DNA of 43,680 nt from Paraburkholderia sp. SG-MS1. GTDB lineage: Bacteria > Pseudomonadota > Gammaproteobacteria > Burkholderiales > Burkholderiaceae. Of the stretch, positions 9,518 through 17,319 are shown piece after piece. The DNA lies in the NCBI RefSeq assembly GCF_012275575.1, contig NZ_NPIH01000209.1, forward strand, positions 2,444 through 46,123, written 5' to 3'. Under the pieces are notes generated by a model. The model was not told the DNA's origin. It did no database searches and worked only from the letters and a program-made list of their open reading frames with translations. Within the stretch, counting starts at the first letter, position 1. Every line of letters begins with the position of its first letter. Position numbers and translations under genes: made by a program.

Positions 9518-10835
9518 GCGAGGGAGGAGAATTCACGTAGAGGATCGCTGCCTGGGCGCGTTGCGCGTTATGCAGAATCAGGTGTGGACCCACCAGCCCG
9601 GACTCGACAGCGGCGGCAATCGACAGCCAGCCGTCGGCGGCACCCGCGCGACCGATGATGCGATCGACGCGGCGCTGCGCGTCCTGTTTCGAGACAGTAG
9701 TGAGCGACGCCTTGGCGAGCGCGGCGAGCAACGCCGTATCGTGGGTGGCGTCAAGGCCGCTAAGCCAGGCGGTATGGATTGCCTGGGCGTCGACGTTACC
9801 CCACAGCACGGCGTTGCCGAGTATGTCGCTGAGCCCGGCAAAGTCGTACGCCACTGGGCGGTGCAAGGTCCCGAGAACCGTGACTGGTTCGGGCAGCCGC
9901 AATACGCCAGAGCCGAACAGCACTGCGACACTGCCTTCGGTGCTACCGGCAGACGGCGGATTGCGCTCGTCGTGCCATCCGGCGGCGATTACCAGCAGCG
10001 GGCGATGCTCGCCCGCGTCGAGCCACGCGTCGGCCACCAGCAGGCCGTCTGTGACAGGGACGGCCGAGCAATCGAGCGCGGGCAATCCGGCGATCCCCAA
10101 GGCATGACGCACATCCCGTACGCGCAGTTCTGCCGCATCGGCAGAAGCAAGCACCCGCACGGCGGGTGCATACGTCGGACCGTATTGCGATAGTGCGCGC
10201 AGACGGCCGGCGAGCGGATCGAGAGTCTGGGCAAACATCGCAACATAGGGCGAAACCTCCTTGGTAGAGGACCAAAGTTTCGGGGCGTTGTCTTGCCCTG
10301 TATCGTCAATCACGGCGTCATCCGCTCTTACCCCCGTATATTTTTCATTAGAGACGTCAAATTTCGGGAGAGGATCATCATCTGAAAAACGGCCATGCAT
10401 TAGCCGACCAGATCCACGACGCAAGGCCTGCGCCTTCACTTGCGGCGTGCCTGCAATGATCACTTCTGCGAGACCCTTGCCGCCGAGCGGCAGGCAATAC
10501 GCGGCACCCAGGATCTGCAGTGGCCGCTGTGCGTAACTCACCCGCCTGTGCAGCCATGCCTGCCGGTGCCGGTTGCGGTAAAGCGCCTGCACATAAAACG
10601 CGTCGTAGCCGGCGCGAGCAATGCCGAGCAGGAGAAGAAACAGTCCGTTTGGGGCACCCGCGACGCAGAGCCAGAACCACGCGCCGCGCGCGGGCTCACC
10701 CACTGGCCACAGCAGCAACGCCACCGGCGCACCGATCCCGCAGCACAAGCCCCAGATGATGAGCCACCGCACGAGACGCGGCTTATTGGTGGGGTAAGTG
10801 CTCGACAGGCCCACAGCAGACAAATCGACCGGCAT
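9498..10835 (-). CDS. unknown T6SS-linked membrane protein with two N-terminal TM segments
   Basis: I do not recognise a named family. The 445-residue product has two adjacent hydrophobic helices (about residues 21-43 and 52-73), then a soluble region of about 370 residues. This topology matches the N-terminal part of TssM, with the soluble part probably cytoplasmic. The soluble part contains a regular alpha/beta-like half (GLLVADAWLDAGEHRPLLVIAAGW, then VAVLFGSGVLRLPEPVTVLGTLHRP) and an acidic linker around 170-200. I place the start at ATG 10835, two bases after the PAAR stop (TGACGATG), instead of a farther upstream in-frame ATG at 10916 inside the PAAR gene. Its position between PAAR and tssM and its 20-bp overlap with tssM imply a role in this T6SS, perhaps at the membrane complex. 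Confidence 0.8.
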   Translation of the reverse strand: MPVDLSAVGLSSTYPTNKPRLVRWLIIWGLCCGIGAPVALLLWPVGEPARGAWFWLCVAGAPNGLFLLLLGIARAGYDAFYVQALYRNRHRQAWLHRRVSYAQRPLQILGAAYCLPLGGKGLAEVIIAGTPQVKAQALRRGSGRLMHGRFSDDDPLPKFDVSNEKYTGVRADDAVIDDTGQDNAPKLWSSTKEVSPYVAMFAQTLDPLAGRLRALSQYGPTYAPAVRVLASADAAELRVRDVRHALGIAGLPALDCSAVPVTDGLLVADAWLDAGEHRPLLVIAAGWHDERNPPSAGSTEGSVAVLFGSGVLRLPEPVTVLGTLHRPVAYDFAGLSDILGNAVLWGNVDAQAIHTAWLSGLDATHDTALLAALAKASLTTVSKQDAQRRVDRIIGRAGAADGWLSIAAAVESGLVGPHLILHNAQRAQAAILYVNSPPSHDESDK

Positions 10836-10837
10836 CG

Positions 10838-11101
10838 TCAGGCGATATTCACGTTGAGCAGCGAGGAGATCAGCCGGCAGCCACATACACAGCCATGGTG
10901 GTGCATCGCAATCCACTTATCGCCCTTGCCGGGAAACCCCTCGCGGCCTTCGGCAATCGTCGTCTTGCCATGCTTCACACAGAGCGCCTCATCACCTTTG
11001 CACGCGAGAGGCTCGCCCATGAACGTCATTTCCGACGAGGCAGTGGTTACCTCACCGCCGTTTTCCAGTTTGTCGCCTTTGCGTATGGGAGATTTCATCA
11101 T
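10838..11101 (-). CDS. PAAR-domain spike-tip protein
   Basis: PAAR proteins cap the VgrG trimer and sharpen the T6SS spike. The 87-residue product is a minimal PAAR domain with no effector extension. It has the short beta-strand repeats (IRKGDKLENGGEVTTASSE, MGEPLACKGDEALCVKHGKT) and a late His/Cys cluster (MHHHGCVCGC) that would supply the tip zinc ligands. Two ATG codons are adjacent (11101 and 11098), with AGAGGTAG upstream. It sits after the effector/immunity pair and just before the unknown membrane gene, in the same transcription unit as vgrG. Confidence 0.9.
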   Translation of the reverse strand: MMKSPIRKGDKLENGGEVTTASSEMTFMGEPLACKGDEALCVKHGKTTIAEGREGFPGKGDKWIAMHHHGCVCGCRLISSLLNVNIA

Positions 11102-11267
11102 TAACAGCTACCTCTGCGAACCACAGGGTTGATTTTGGATAGATGGGTTATTACCGCATTCGATGCCAAAGCACGACAATAAATAAAAAAGAGCGCGACG
11201 ACGAAAGATCGAATGATTTTTCCCGCGCCAACAGAGGTAAGAACAGCACACCAATAAGTAAACCACT

Positions 11268-11873
11268 TTATTTAAAAAGCACAGTACATGCGTCATCTGT
11301 TGCCATGACGCGTCGACCTTTCTGAATGTCCCATACCCCCGGATAGGCATCTGTCGAGCAGTCCATTTGCCCATCTGGAGCAACAAAGCGTCCATCAGGC
11401 GATATGATCGACGTGCCGGCGTCGCCACTACCACCAAAGGCGAATTTCCTCAGTTCGCCTGGTTTTTTGCCCTTGACGTATGCCCCCTTTATTGACACAA
11501 GGTTTCGCGACGATCCAATGTGGGCAACCGTAGCCAGATATAAAAATGGCTCAACAGCAACAAAGTCAAGGGCGACATAAATTCCTTTTGAAATATTTAT
11601 GTCGGATAACACACCCACATTCGATGGGATAGAAAGAACATGGACTGCGCGCCCTGTCTGACAATGGAGCAGCTCCTGCTTCATAACATATCCGGTCTCG
11701 GACACCATGACCGCCCCCTTGTCGTAACTTTCAATCGCATATCGCGGAATCTTGTCGAGCAAGCAAACTCGTCCATTATTAAATCTCAGCGAAGAACCGA
11801 TCACTTCGAATTCATCGGCGAACGCCTCTCCGCCGAAAAATATAAAGAAAAAAATCAGACAAAATTTGTACAT
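11268..11873 (-). CDS. putative periplasmic immunity protein for the adjacent effector
   Basis: No family recognised. The 201-residue product begins with a clear Sec signal peptide (MYKFCLIFFFIFFGGEAFA, likely cleavage after AFA) and has no later membrane segment, so it should be periplasmic. Four cysteines occur in the mature part. The C-terminal half has two short repeats of the type SPDGRFVAPDG and VWDIQKGRRV, reminiscent of a beta-propeller blade, but too little for a fold call. It starts 10 bp after the stop of the peptidoglycan-targeting effector, the classic place for an immunity gene, and periplasmic location fits that target. The immunity role is inferred from position and export only. 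Base composition is noticeably AT-richer than the core genes. Confidence 0.72.
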   Translation of the reverse strand: MYKFCLIFFFIFFGGEAFADEFEVIGSSLRFNNGRVCLLDKIPRYAIESYDKGAVMVSETGYVMKQELLHCQTGRAVHVLSIPSNVGVLSDINISKGIYVALDFVAVEPFLYLATVAHIGSSRNLVSIKGAYVKGKKPGELRKFAFGGSGDAGTSIISPDGRFVAPDGQMDCSTDAYPGVWDIQKGRRVMATDDACTVLFK

Positions 11874-11883
11874 TTCAATTTGC

Positions 11884-14214
11884 TCACGAGATTATGTTCT
11901 TGGCCAACCTGACATATTGAAGCCGCCTGGCTTCATCCATATACCCACCATTAATCGCATAGGTAACATCGCGCGAGATTCGCCTCTCGTTCGCCCTGTC
12001 TGCATCAGAAATAGCCATTTGCGCAAAGTCCTGATCAATACGTCTGGCGACATTTGGCCTGGAAAATCGCAAATAAAACCCTCCGCTATCCAGACAATTT
12101 TCTGGAAGGCTTACTTTCTCGGGAGAATCAATCACCGCAGGAATTCTTGTCATGCCACTTCGATGACGTGCCGCAAACGCCGCGTCCAACCACCATGATG
12201 CGGTGAATGACGCCCTGGAAATCCATGATTTAAATACCCAGTAGTCCGTATAGTTGCTTCGTCCGGTCAGTTGCTTAAATCCTCTCCCCCGAAATTTTTG
12301 GGCGTCCTCACGATCGCAGTTACCGTTCTTCCAGTCATAGGAACCCGTAATTCGCACTCCGTGGCTATTGAACTTTACCGATCGAAACCAGGCATCGTCC
12401 TCCGAAGGCATCTGACCGTACCAATGCCCCAAACTGGACTCCAAAACTGTGGACGCCGGGTTGGTGACAACCCCATGAAATCCGTCACTCTCGAGGTGGC
12501 CGCCCATGCTGGTTTCCTGCATCGACGATAGCCACGCGCTTTCGACAGCACCTTGCCCAAGGAAATGGGCAAGCCTCGTTGGCGATGTCAGGCCATACTT
12601 TCGGGTCGCTACATTTAGCGGCTTCAAATATGTTTCACGTAGTTGATGCGGCGGTGGCTGCTGATGCCTGCTGTAGCGGTTATCTGAATAGATCTGCTTA
12701 AATTCACTTTGACTTAACCACCCGCATTTCCTGAAATGCCGGATAAACGCGAGCGGATGAAAGAACCAGACCTTCTGTCCGGCAGGCAGTCCCGTCTTGT
12801 CCCAAAACTGGATCTCCTTCAGGTACTTGAGGAAGTCGTTGTAGCCCTGGTCATTGCCGTGATAGAACCCGCCATCATCGAGCAGTTTCACGAAGCGCTC
12901 CTCGTTGTGCGTGCTGTCCCATTCGCTGGGAGCGTTGCAGATGAAACCGCGCAATTGCGGGCGCACGTGCGCGTCGTTCCTCACATATGCTGAAAGCACA
13001 TCGGCCCTCGCGGCTTCCGTGACTTGCGACTGTTCCTGGAGCGATTCGTGACCCACGGCATCCATCAGCAGTTTCTTCAACGCATCTGCGTCGCACAGCC
13101 CGTCGCTGCCGAATGGCGTACTACCGTCGCTGATCTTCTGCCAGCCCATAAAAAACGGGAAATCTGCATCGGACAGTTTTTTGATCGCCGCGCGGCTGAC
13201 GTCGATGTAGCCTTGCTTCCCGGCGGCGTAGGGCACCTGCACCCATGTCGGCTGTGTTGTGGTCGTGGAGAGGACGCGCCCGAAGCGCAGCAGCTCGTAT
13301 CCGTCACTCGGACATGCGGAATAGAGCGCCATCGCGCGTCTGTAAAGATCGTATTCATAGTCGGCTTCGGGTACCGGCTGGGGCGTGAGCAGCGTGCGGG
13401 TGCCATCGTCCGCGACACTCCATACGTTGGTGTATTTCGTCCCCTTGTTGAAATACGACTCCACGGCCAAGGACACAGAGTTCGTATGTGCCTGCCCCGG
13501 CTCGAACTGGATGCCGTGCAGTTTGTGATGCTCGTCCGTTCCTGGCGGCAACCCATGGAGCTGCTGTCCGGCAGGGATCAGGTAGTAGGTGTGCCCCCAG
13601 CAGTCCGAAGTGGTCGCTGTGGGCGGCGCGGTATTGCCGAGCTGGGTATGGCCGAAATACGCATCGAAATCCCCCGGCGTCATGAAGATCTCGAAGTGCA
13701 GGTATTTAAGACCCTGGTAGGCCCCGAGGAAACCCACTATGTCCTTGCGCTTAACCTTCTTCCCTCCGCCCGATACGGCGGGCGTCACCGCTCCCTGGAC
13801 ATCAGGGCCGGAAGGCATGCGCAGGAATGCTGGCATCTGCATTGCATCATGTCCAAACGATTGATACTCGGCGAGCGGCAGCAGGTGCATATAGAGGGAA
13901 TAGAACGTCAGCGTGCGACCTTCGCCTGTATCGGTCGTGTGCTTGAGCAGCACGAACCCCGCATGGCTGTTGCCGGAATCTATTGCATGCTGGCAAACCC
14001 GATGCGCTACCACCTCGCCATCCGCAATGGCATACACCGGGCTGTGCATCTCAGGTGCCAGGTGCACCCCGCAATGCCAGCGCCGGTCGAACGCAACCGG
14101 ATAGATGCCGTGAGCAAGTTCGAACTGGTCGACGGCGTCCATCATGGGATCCGGCTTCGAGGCGTCGGTCGACGTCAGGCCGGACGCAGGCAGGAAGGGA
14201 GGGCTGATGATCAT
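11884..14214 (-). CDS. T6SS cargo effector: M23-like domain plus GH19-type lysozyme domain
   Basis: The 776-residue product starts 6 bp after the vgrG stop and has no signal peptide, as expected of a T6SS cargo. Residues about 35-180 match an M23/LytM peptidase fold: HCGVH at 47-51, SPVYAIADGEVVAH at 58-71, YMHL at 108-111 and YLHFEIF at 171-177. The middle carries an SH3-like stretch (TWVQVPYAAGKQGYIDVS). Residues about 545-776 look like a GH19 chitinase/endolysin domain: RLAHFLGQGAVES with Glu558 at the usual catalytic position, then KFRGRGFKQLTGRSNY around 640-655. The likely target is the peptidoglycan of competing cells, attacked in the glycan strand and possibly in the peptide. The M23 metal site is altered (Asp to His51; first His of HxH to Tyr171), so only the GH19 half can be expected to be active with any confidence. 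Confidence 0.85.
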   Translation of the reverse strand: MIISPPFLPASGLTSTDASKPDPMMDAVDQFELAHGIYPVAFDRRWHCGVHLAPEMHSPVYAIADGEVVAHRVCQHAIDSGNSHAGFVLLKHTTDTGEGRTLTFYSLYMHLLPLAEYQSFGHDAMQMPAFLRMPSGPDVQGAVTPAVSGGGKKVKRKDIVGFLGAYQGLKYLHFEIFMTPGDFDAYFGHTQLGNTAPPTATTSDCWGHTYYLIPAGQQLHGLPPGTDEHHKLHGIQFEPGQAHTNSVSLAVESYFNKGTKYTNVWSVADDGTRTLLTPQPVPEADYEYDLYRRAMALYSACPSDGYELLRFGRVLSTTTTQPTWVQVPYAAGKQGYIDVSRAAIKKLSDADFPFFMGWQKISDGSTPFGSDGLCDADALKKLLMDAVGHESLQEQSQVTEAARADVLSAYVRNDAHVRPQLRGFICNAPSEWDSTHNEERFVKLLDDGGFYHGNDQGYNDFLKYLKEIQFWDKTGLPAGQKVWFFHPLAFIRHFRKCGWLSQSEFKQIYSDNRYSRHQQPPPHQLRETYLKPLNVATRKYGLTSPTRLAHFLGQGAVESAWLSSMQETSMGGHLESDGFHGVVTNPASTVLESSLGHWYGQMPSEDDAWFRSVKFNSHGVRITGSYDWKNGNCDREDAQKFRGRGFKQLTGRSNYTDYWVFKSWISRASFTASWWLDAAFAARHRSGMTRIPAVIDSPEKVSLPENCLDSGGFYLRFSRPNVARRIDQDFAQMAISDADRANERRISRDVTYAINGGYMDEARRLQYVRLAKNIIS

Positions 14215-14220
14215 GGGCTT

Positions 14221-16542
14221 CTAGCGCGTATGGCAGTACTGTTCGCTTACTTTGAGATCGCTTTGCGGTAAGACGGGTAGCGGGGACGCGACGTTATCCG
14301 GCCCCTGGAAGGTGAACGATGCGGCCTTGATGACAAACACGCCCGGGCAGTGGAAGGTCATGTTGCCGCTCTCGATCACCAACGAAGCTCCGCCGCTGTT
14401 AAGCGTGATCTTCGACTTCGCCGACACCTGTACATCCGCGCTTTCACTCGCGACGCGCAGCTGTCTGTGCGCGAATAGATCCAGTGCATCGTTCTGCGCC
14501 TGGATTTCGACCTTGCCCTTCGCCGCAAACAGCTTTATCCCGAGCTTGTGCGCACACATCGAGATCAGATCGCCCGCCGCCATCGTGACGCGCTTCACCG
14601 CGCTAAGGTCGATATGTTTGCCGGCGCTAACCATCATGTTTTCACTGGCGGCCTGCTGGATTGAGCGCGGCGTCACCAGCGCGATGCCGGCCGGTGCGCT
14701 GGCGATCAGGCCGGCGCTTCCAAGCTGATCGAGCGCATCCAGCAGGCTGGATTGCGTCGCCTTGTCGGCCGGCGTTCCCTTGGCCTGCGTGGTCGCATTC
14801 ACCAATGCCGTCACCCGGCTCAGAGCCGACTGCAACTCCTTCAGGGCGGCTTGCATATCTAGCTGCTGGCCACCGGCATTCGGCTGGTCGTCTGCCGAAA
14901 TGAACATGCCCTTGCCACCGCGGATCGCGCCCCGCCCCGACGTGCGCAACTCGAAACCTTCGCCGCGCCGCTGCTTCTTCGAATCGACCAGATAACCGAG
15001 ATTCAGCTGCGACTTGCCGGAGTGCTCGGTCGACAGCTTGATACTCTCGTAGCCCTTCCAGTCCTCCATGCGAAGCTTGTTGTTCGCCTGCGTGCGGATC
15101 ACATTGCGTGAGAGCCACCGGTCCTGATTCGTGATCAGGTCCACCGCCTGGCTGTGGTGATGGAACTGCGAGATATACGGTTTGTCCGGATTGCCGTCGC
15201 GGAACTCCAGCACCGCTTCGTCACCGTCCCGCGCGGGGAAGTGGAATCCGGTCTGCAACTTGCCCGCAAACGGTTTGGCCAGGCGCAGCGGCACGCATTC
15301 GCCGCCTGGATTCCATTCGTCGAAGTCCAGGTCGAAGCGCACCGTGTAATGACCCTGCTGTGTCAGGTACGCGTACTCGTAGTTGCCTGGCGAAGTCACC
15401 CGCGCGCTCAGCGTGCCCGTGATCTTCGGCCAGGTATCCTGTTCGAGCTTCAGCCGGAAACGCCGGTCGGCCGGAATTGCCCTGTACAGGTTGCGATACG
15501 CCTGATCGCGCGCCCCAGTATGCGTCACCTCGATGATCACCTGGCCGCCTGGCGCATCGGGCAGGTCTTCATCGAGGCGCAGCACACGTGCCGGACGCAG
15601 GTCCGGGACGTTGCTTTCACCTTCGTAGACGATCTGCCACGCAATCTCCGCCTCATGGCGTAGCTGTGCTTCCCACTGCGCACCTTCCTCGTCAAGGTGA
15701 TGCGTACCGAAGATGTACGACTGCCCGTAAGTGGTCGTGTCGTTCTTCGCGACGTTCGCGCCGGCCCTGAACCGCTCCCACGCCTGATCAGGGTTGTAAT
15801 CAGCCACCAGAACCGATTGCGGCACCGTCTCGGCGTGCATCTCCAGCGCGAAGACCGACTCGATGCCTGATTCCAGTCCCGCCTTCTCACGGTATGGCAC
15901 GCTCAGCTCGGGCGTATAGATGTAGTGGTCCACGTCGTCCGCGAAAACCAGTACATCTCCATGCTCGCCGGATACGAAGTAGCTGTAGATCCCTTCCTTC
16001 TGCATCAGGATCTGGATATACGACAGATCGGATATCTGGTACTGGAAACGGAACGGATACTGCGGGTGCTGACGCCGCAGCCTGAAAACGAACTGATTGC
16101 CTGTAAAACCATGACGGCGCAGGATCGCCTCGATAATCTGCGGCCCACTCTGCTGCTGGTAGATGCGGCTCGCGCGCGTGAGTCTCAGGCGCGCGATGTG
16201 CGGCTCGACCACGATCCTGTAGCCGCTGAAGTCCTTCGTGGTTTTTGTCCTGCTGAAGCGCGTGATGCAGCCCGCAAACACGCGCGGCTCGGTGCCGTCC
16301 GACGGGTCGATCGTAAAGGTCGCGTCGCGGCCAAGATAATCGCCCCGGGAAAGCACATCCGGATGCGTCAGCTCGACGGTAATCCGGTACGGGTCGCCCA
16401 TGCGTTCGACTGCAACGAATGACACCACCGACAATTCACGGCCGTTGGCCGGCCCCGTGACGCCCAGAAAATACGGCTGCCGACTCGCCAGCGCTTTCAG
16501 GCTATTTGCGAACTCTTTCACGCTTACGGACAAATCGGTCAC
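14221..16542 (-). CDS. vgrG: T6SS spike protein VgrG (TssI)
   Basis: VgrG forms the trimeric spike at the tip of the Hcp tube and carries effectors. The 773-residue product has the gp27-like N-terminal part (RVFAGCITRFSRTKTTKDFSG, QILMQKEGIYSYF), the gp5-like OB region (GHYTVRFDLDFDEWNPGGECVPLRLAKPFAG, FPARDGDEAVLEFRDGNPDKPYISQ), a DUF2345-type extension (about 470-740) and a short tail. The start is GTG 16542-16540 with AAGGGAA upstream. It is the first gene of the leftward arm, and its close linkage to the effector gene implies that this VgrG delivers that effector. No enzymatic domain is visible at the C-terminus. Confidence 0.95.
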   Translation of the reverse strand: MTDLSVSVKEFANSLKALASRQPYFLGVTGPANGRELSVVSFVAVERMGDPYRITVELTHPDVLSRGDYLGRDATFTIDPSDGTEPRVFAGCITRFSRTKTTKDFSGYRIVVEPHIARLRLTRASRIYQQQSGPQIIEAILRRHGFTGNQFVFRLRRQHPQYPFRFQYQISDLSYIQILMQKEGIYSYFVSGEHGDVLVFADDVDHYIYTPELSVPYREKAGLESGIESVFALEMHAETVPQSVLVADYNPDQAWERFRAGANVAKNDTTTYGQSYIFGTHHLDEEGAQWEAQLRHEAEIAWQIVYEGESNVPDLRPARVLRLDEDLPDAPGGQVIIEVTHTGARDQAYRNLYRAIPADRRFRLKLEQDTWPKITGTLSARVTSPGNYEYAYLTQQGHYTVRFDLDFDEWNPGGECVPLRLAKPFAGKLQTGFHFPARDGDEAVLEFRDGNPDKPYISQFHHHSQAVDLITNQDRWLSRNVIRTQANNKLRMEDWKGYESIKLSTEHSGKSQLNLGYLVDSKKQRRGEGFELRTSGRGAIRGGKGMFISADDQPNAGGQQLDMQAALKELQSALSRVTALVNATTQAKGTPADKATQSSLLDALDQLGSAGLIASAPAGIALVTPRSIQQAASENMMVSAGKHIDLSAVKRVTMAAGDLISMCAHKLGIKLFAAKGKVEIQAQNDALDLFAHRQLRVASESADVQVSAKSKITLNSGGASLVIESGNMTFHCPGVFVIKAASFTFQGPDNVASPLPVLPQSDLKVSEQYCHTR

Positions 16543-16555
16543 TTTTTTTATTCCC

Positions 16556-16572
16556 TTGGCATAGAATCAGCA
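16556..16572 (+). promoter_or_regulatory. possible sigma-54 promoter for the tssB arm
   Basis: TTGGCATAGAATCAGCA has the GG-N10-GC spacing of sigma-54 promoters, with a perfect -24 half (TTGGCA) and a poor -12 half (CAGCA against TTGCA). It lies about 210 bp upstream of tssB and overlaps the vgrG ribosome site on the other strand. Sigma-54 control is known for some T6SS loci; here it is only a sequence match. Confidence 0.22.
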
Positions 16573-16679
16573 CCCACATCTATAAAACGGCTTTTTACGA
16601 CAACTGGCATGAATGTTCGCGAGCAAAGATAAACGCTTTGAACTCCATTGTGAATAGCACATCGGCCTTTTCTCATGAC

Positions 16680-16708
16680 TTGGCAAAATTTCCCAATTCA
16701 ATTATTTT
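16680..16708 (+). promoter_or_regulatory. candidate sigma-70 promoter for tssB
   Basis: TTGGCA (16680-16685), 17 bases, then TATTTT (16703-16708) lie in the AT-rich 242-bp region between the divergent vgrG and tssB genes, about 75 bp upstream of the tssB ATG. The -35 has one mismatch and the -10 two mismatches to consensus. Confidence 0.35.
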
Positions 16709-16784
16709 GAGATGAAATTTATGCTATCAATTCGCCCTAACACTAGCCACTCCAATTGTTATCTCAATAAATAAAGGGAATAAA

Positions 16785-17294
16785 ATGGCAGAGAGCTTCC
16801 AGAATGAGGTACCTAAAGCCCGGATTAATATCAGATTGGACCTGCACACCGGCGGCGCACAGAAGAAAGTCGAGCTGCCGCTGAAGCTGCTGGTCATGGG
16901 CGACTACAGCAACGGCCAGGACACGCGGGCACTCGCGGAACGCACCAAGGTCGATATCAACAAGAACAACTTCGATTCGGTACTCGCGGACTACAACCCG
17001 AAAGCGAGAATCTCCGTCGAGAATACGCTGGCTGGAGACGATTCCGAATTGCCGGTCAATCTCGACTTTAAATCGATGGATGATTTCAAACCGGATGTCG
17101 TCGCAGGCAAGGTTCCCGAATTGCGCGCACTGATGGCCGCGCGCAATCTGCTGCGCGACCTTAAATCGAATCTGCTTGATAACGCCATGTTCCGTCGCGA
17201 GCTTGAGAAAATCCTCAAAAACCCGGCTTTGTCGGATCGCCTACAGTCCGATTTGCAGAAAATTGGTGAATCCGCACCGGCAGGACAACAATAA
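16785..17294 (+). CDS. tssB: T6SS sheath small subunit TssB
   Basis: TssB (VipA) pairs with TssC to form the contractile sheath. The 169-residue product is standard length and has the conserved ARINIRLDLHTGGAQKK and PLKLLVMGDYSNGQD opening, the ISVENTL strand, and the C-terminal helix that interlocks with TssC (LRALMAARNLLRDLKSNLLDN). AAAGGGAA precedes the ATG. It is the first gene of the rightward arm, 25 bp before tssC. Confidence 0.97.
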   Translation: MAESFQNEVPKARINIRLDLHTGGAQKKVELPLKLLVMGDYSNGQDTRALAERTKVDINKNNFDSVLADYNPKARISVENTLAGDDSELPVNLDFKSMDDFKPDVVAGKVPELRALMAARNLLRDLKSNLLDNAMFRRELEKILKNPALSDRLQSDLQKIGESAPAGQQ

Positions 17295-17319
17295 CGGCGC
17301 TCATTGAGGAATATCAACC

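Noticed and set aside
11108..11437. 109-codon minus-strand frame overlapping the immunity gene
   Set aside because: Same strand as the immunity gene, another frame; overlaps its 3' half and reads as low-quality protein with no ribosome site.
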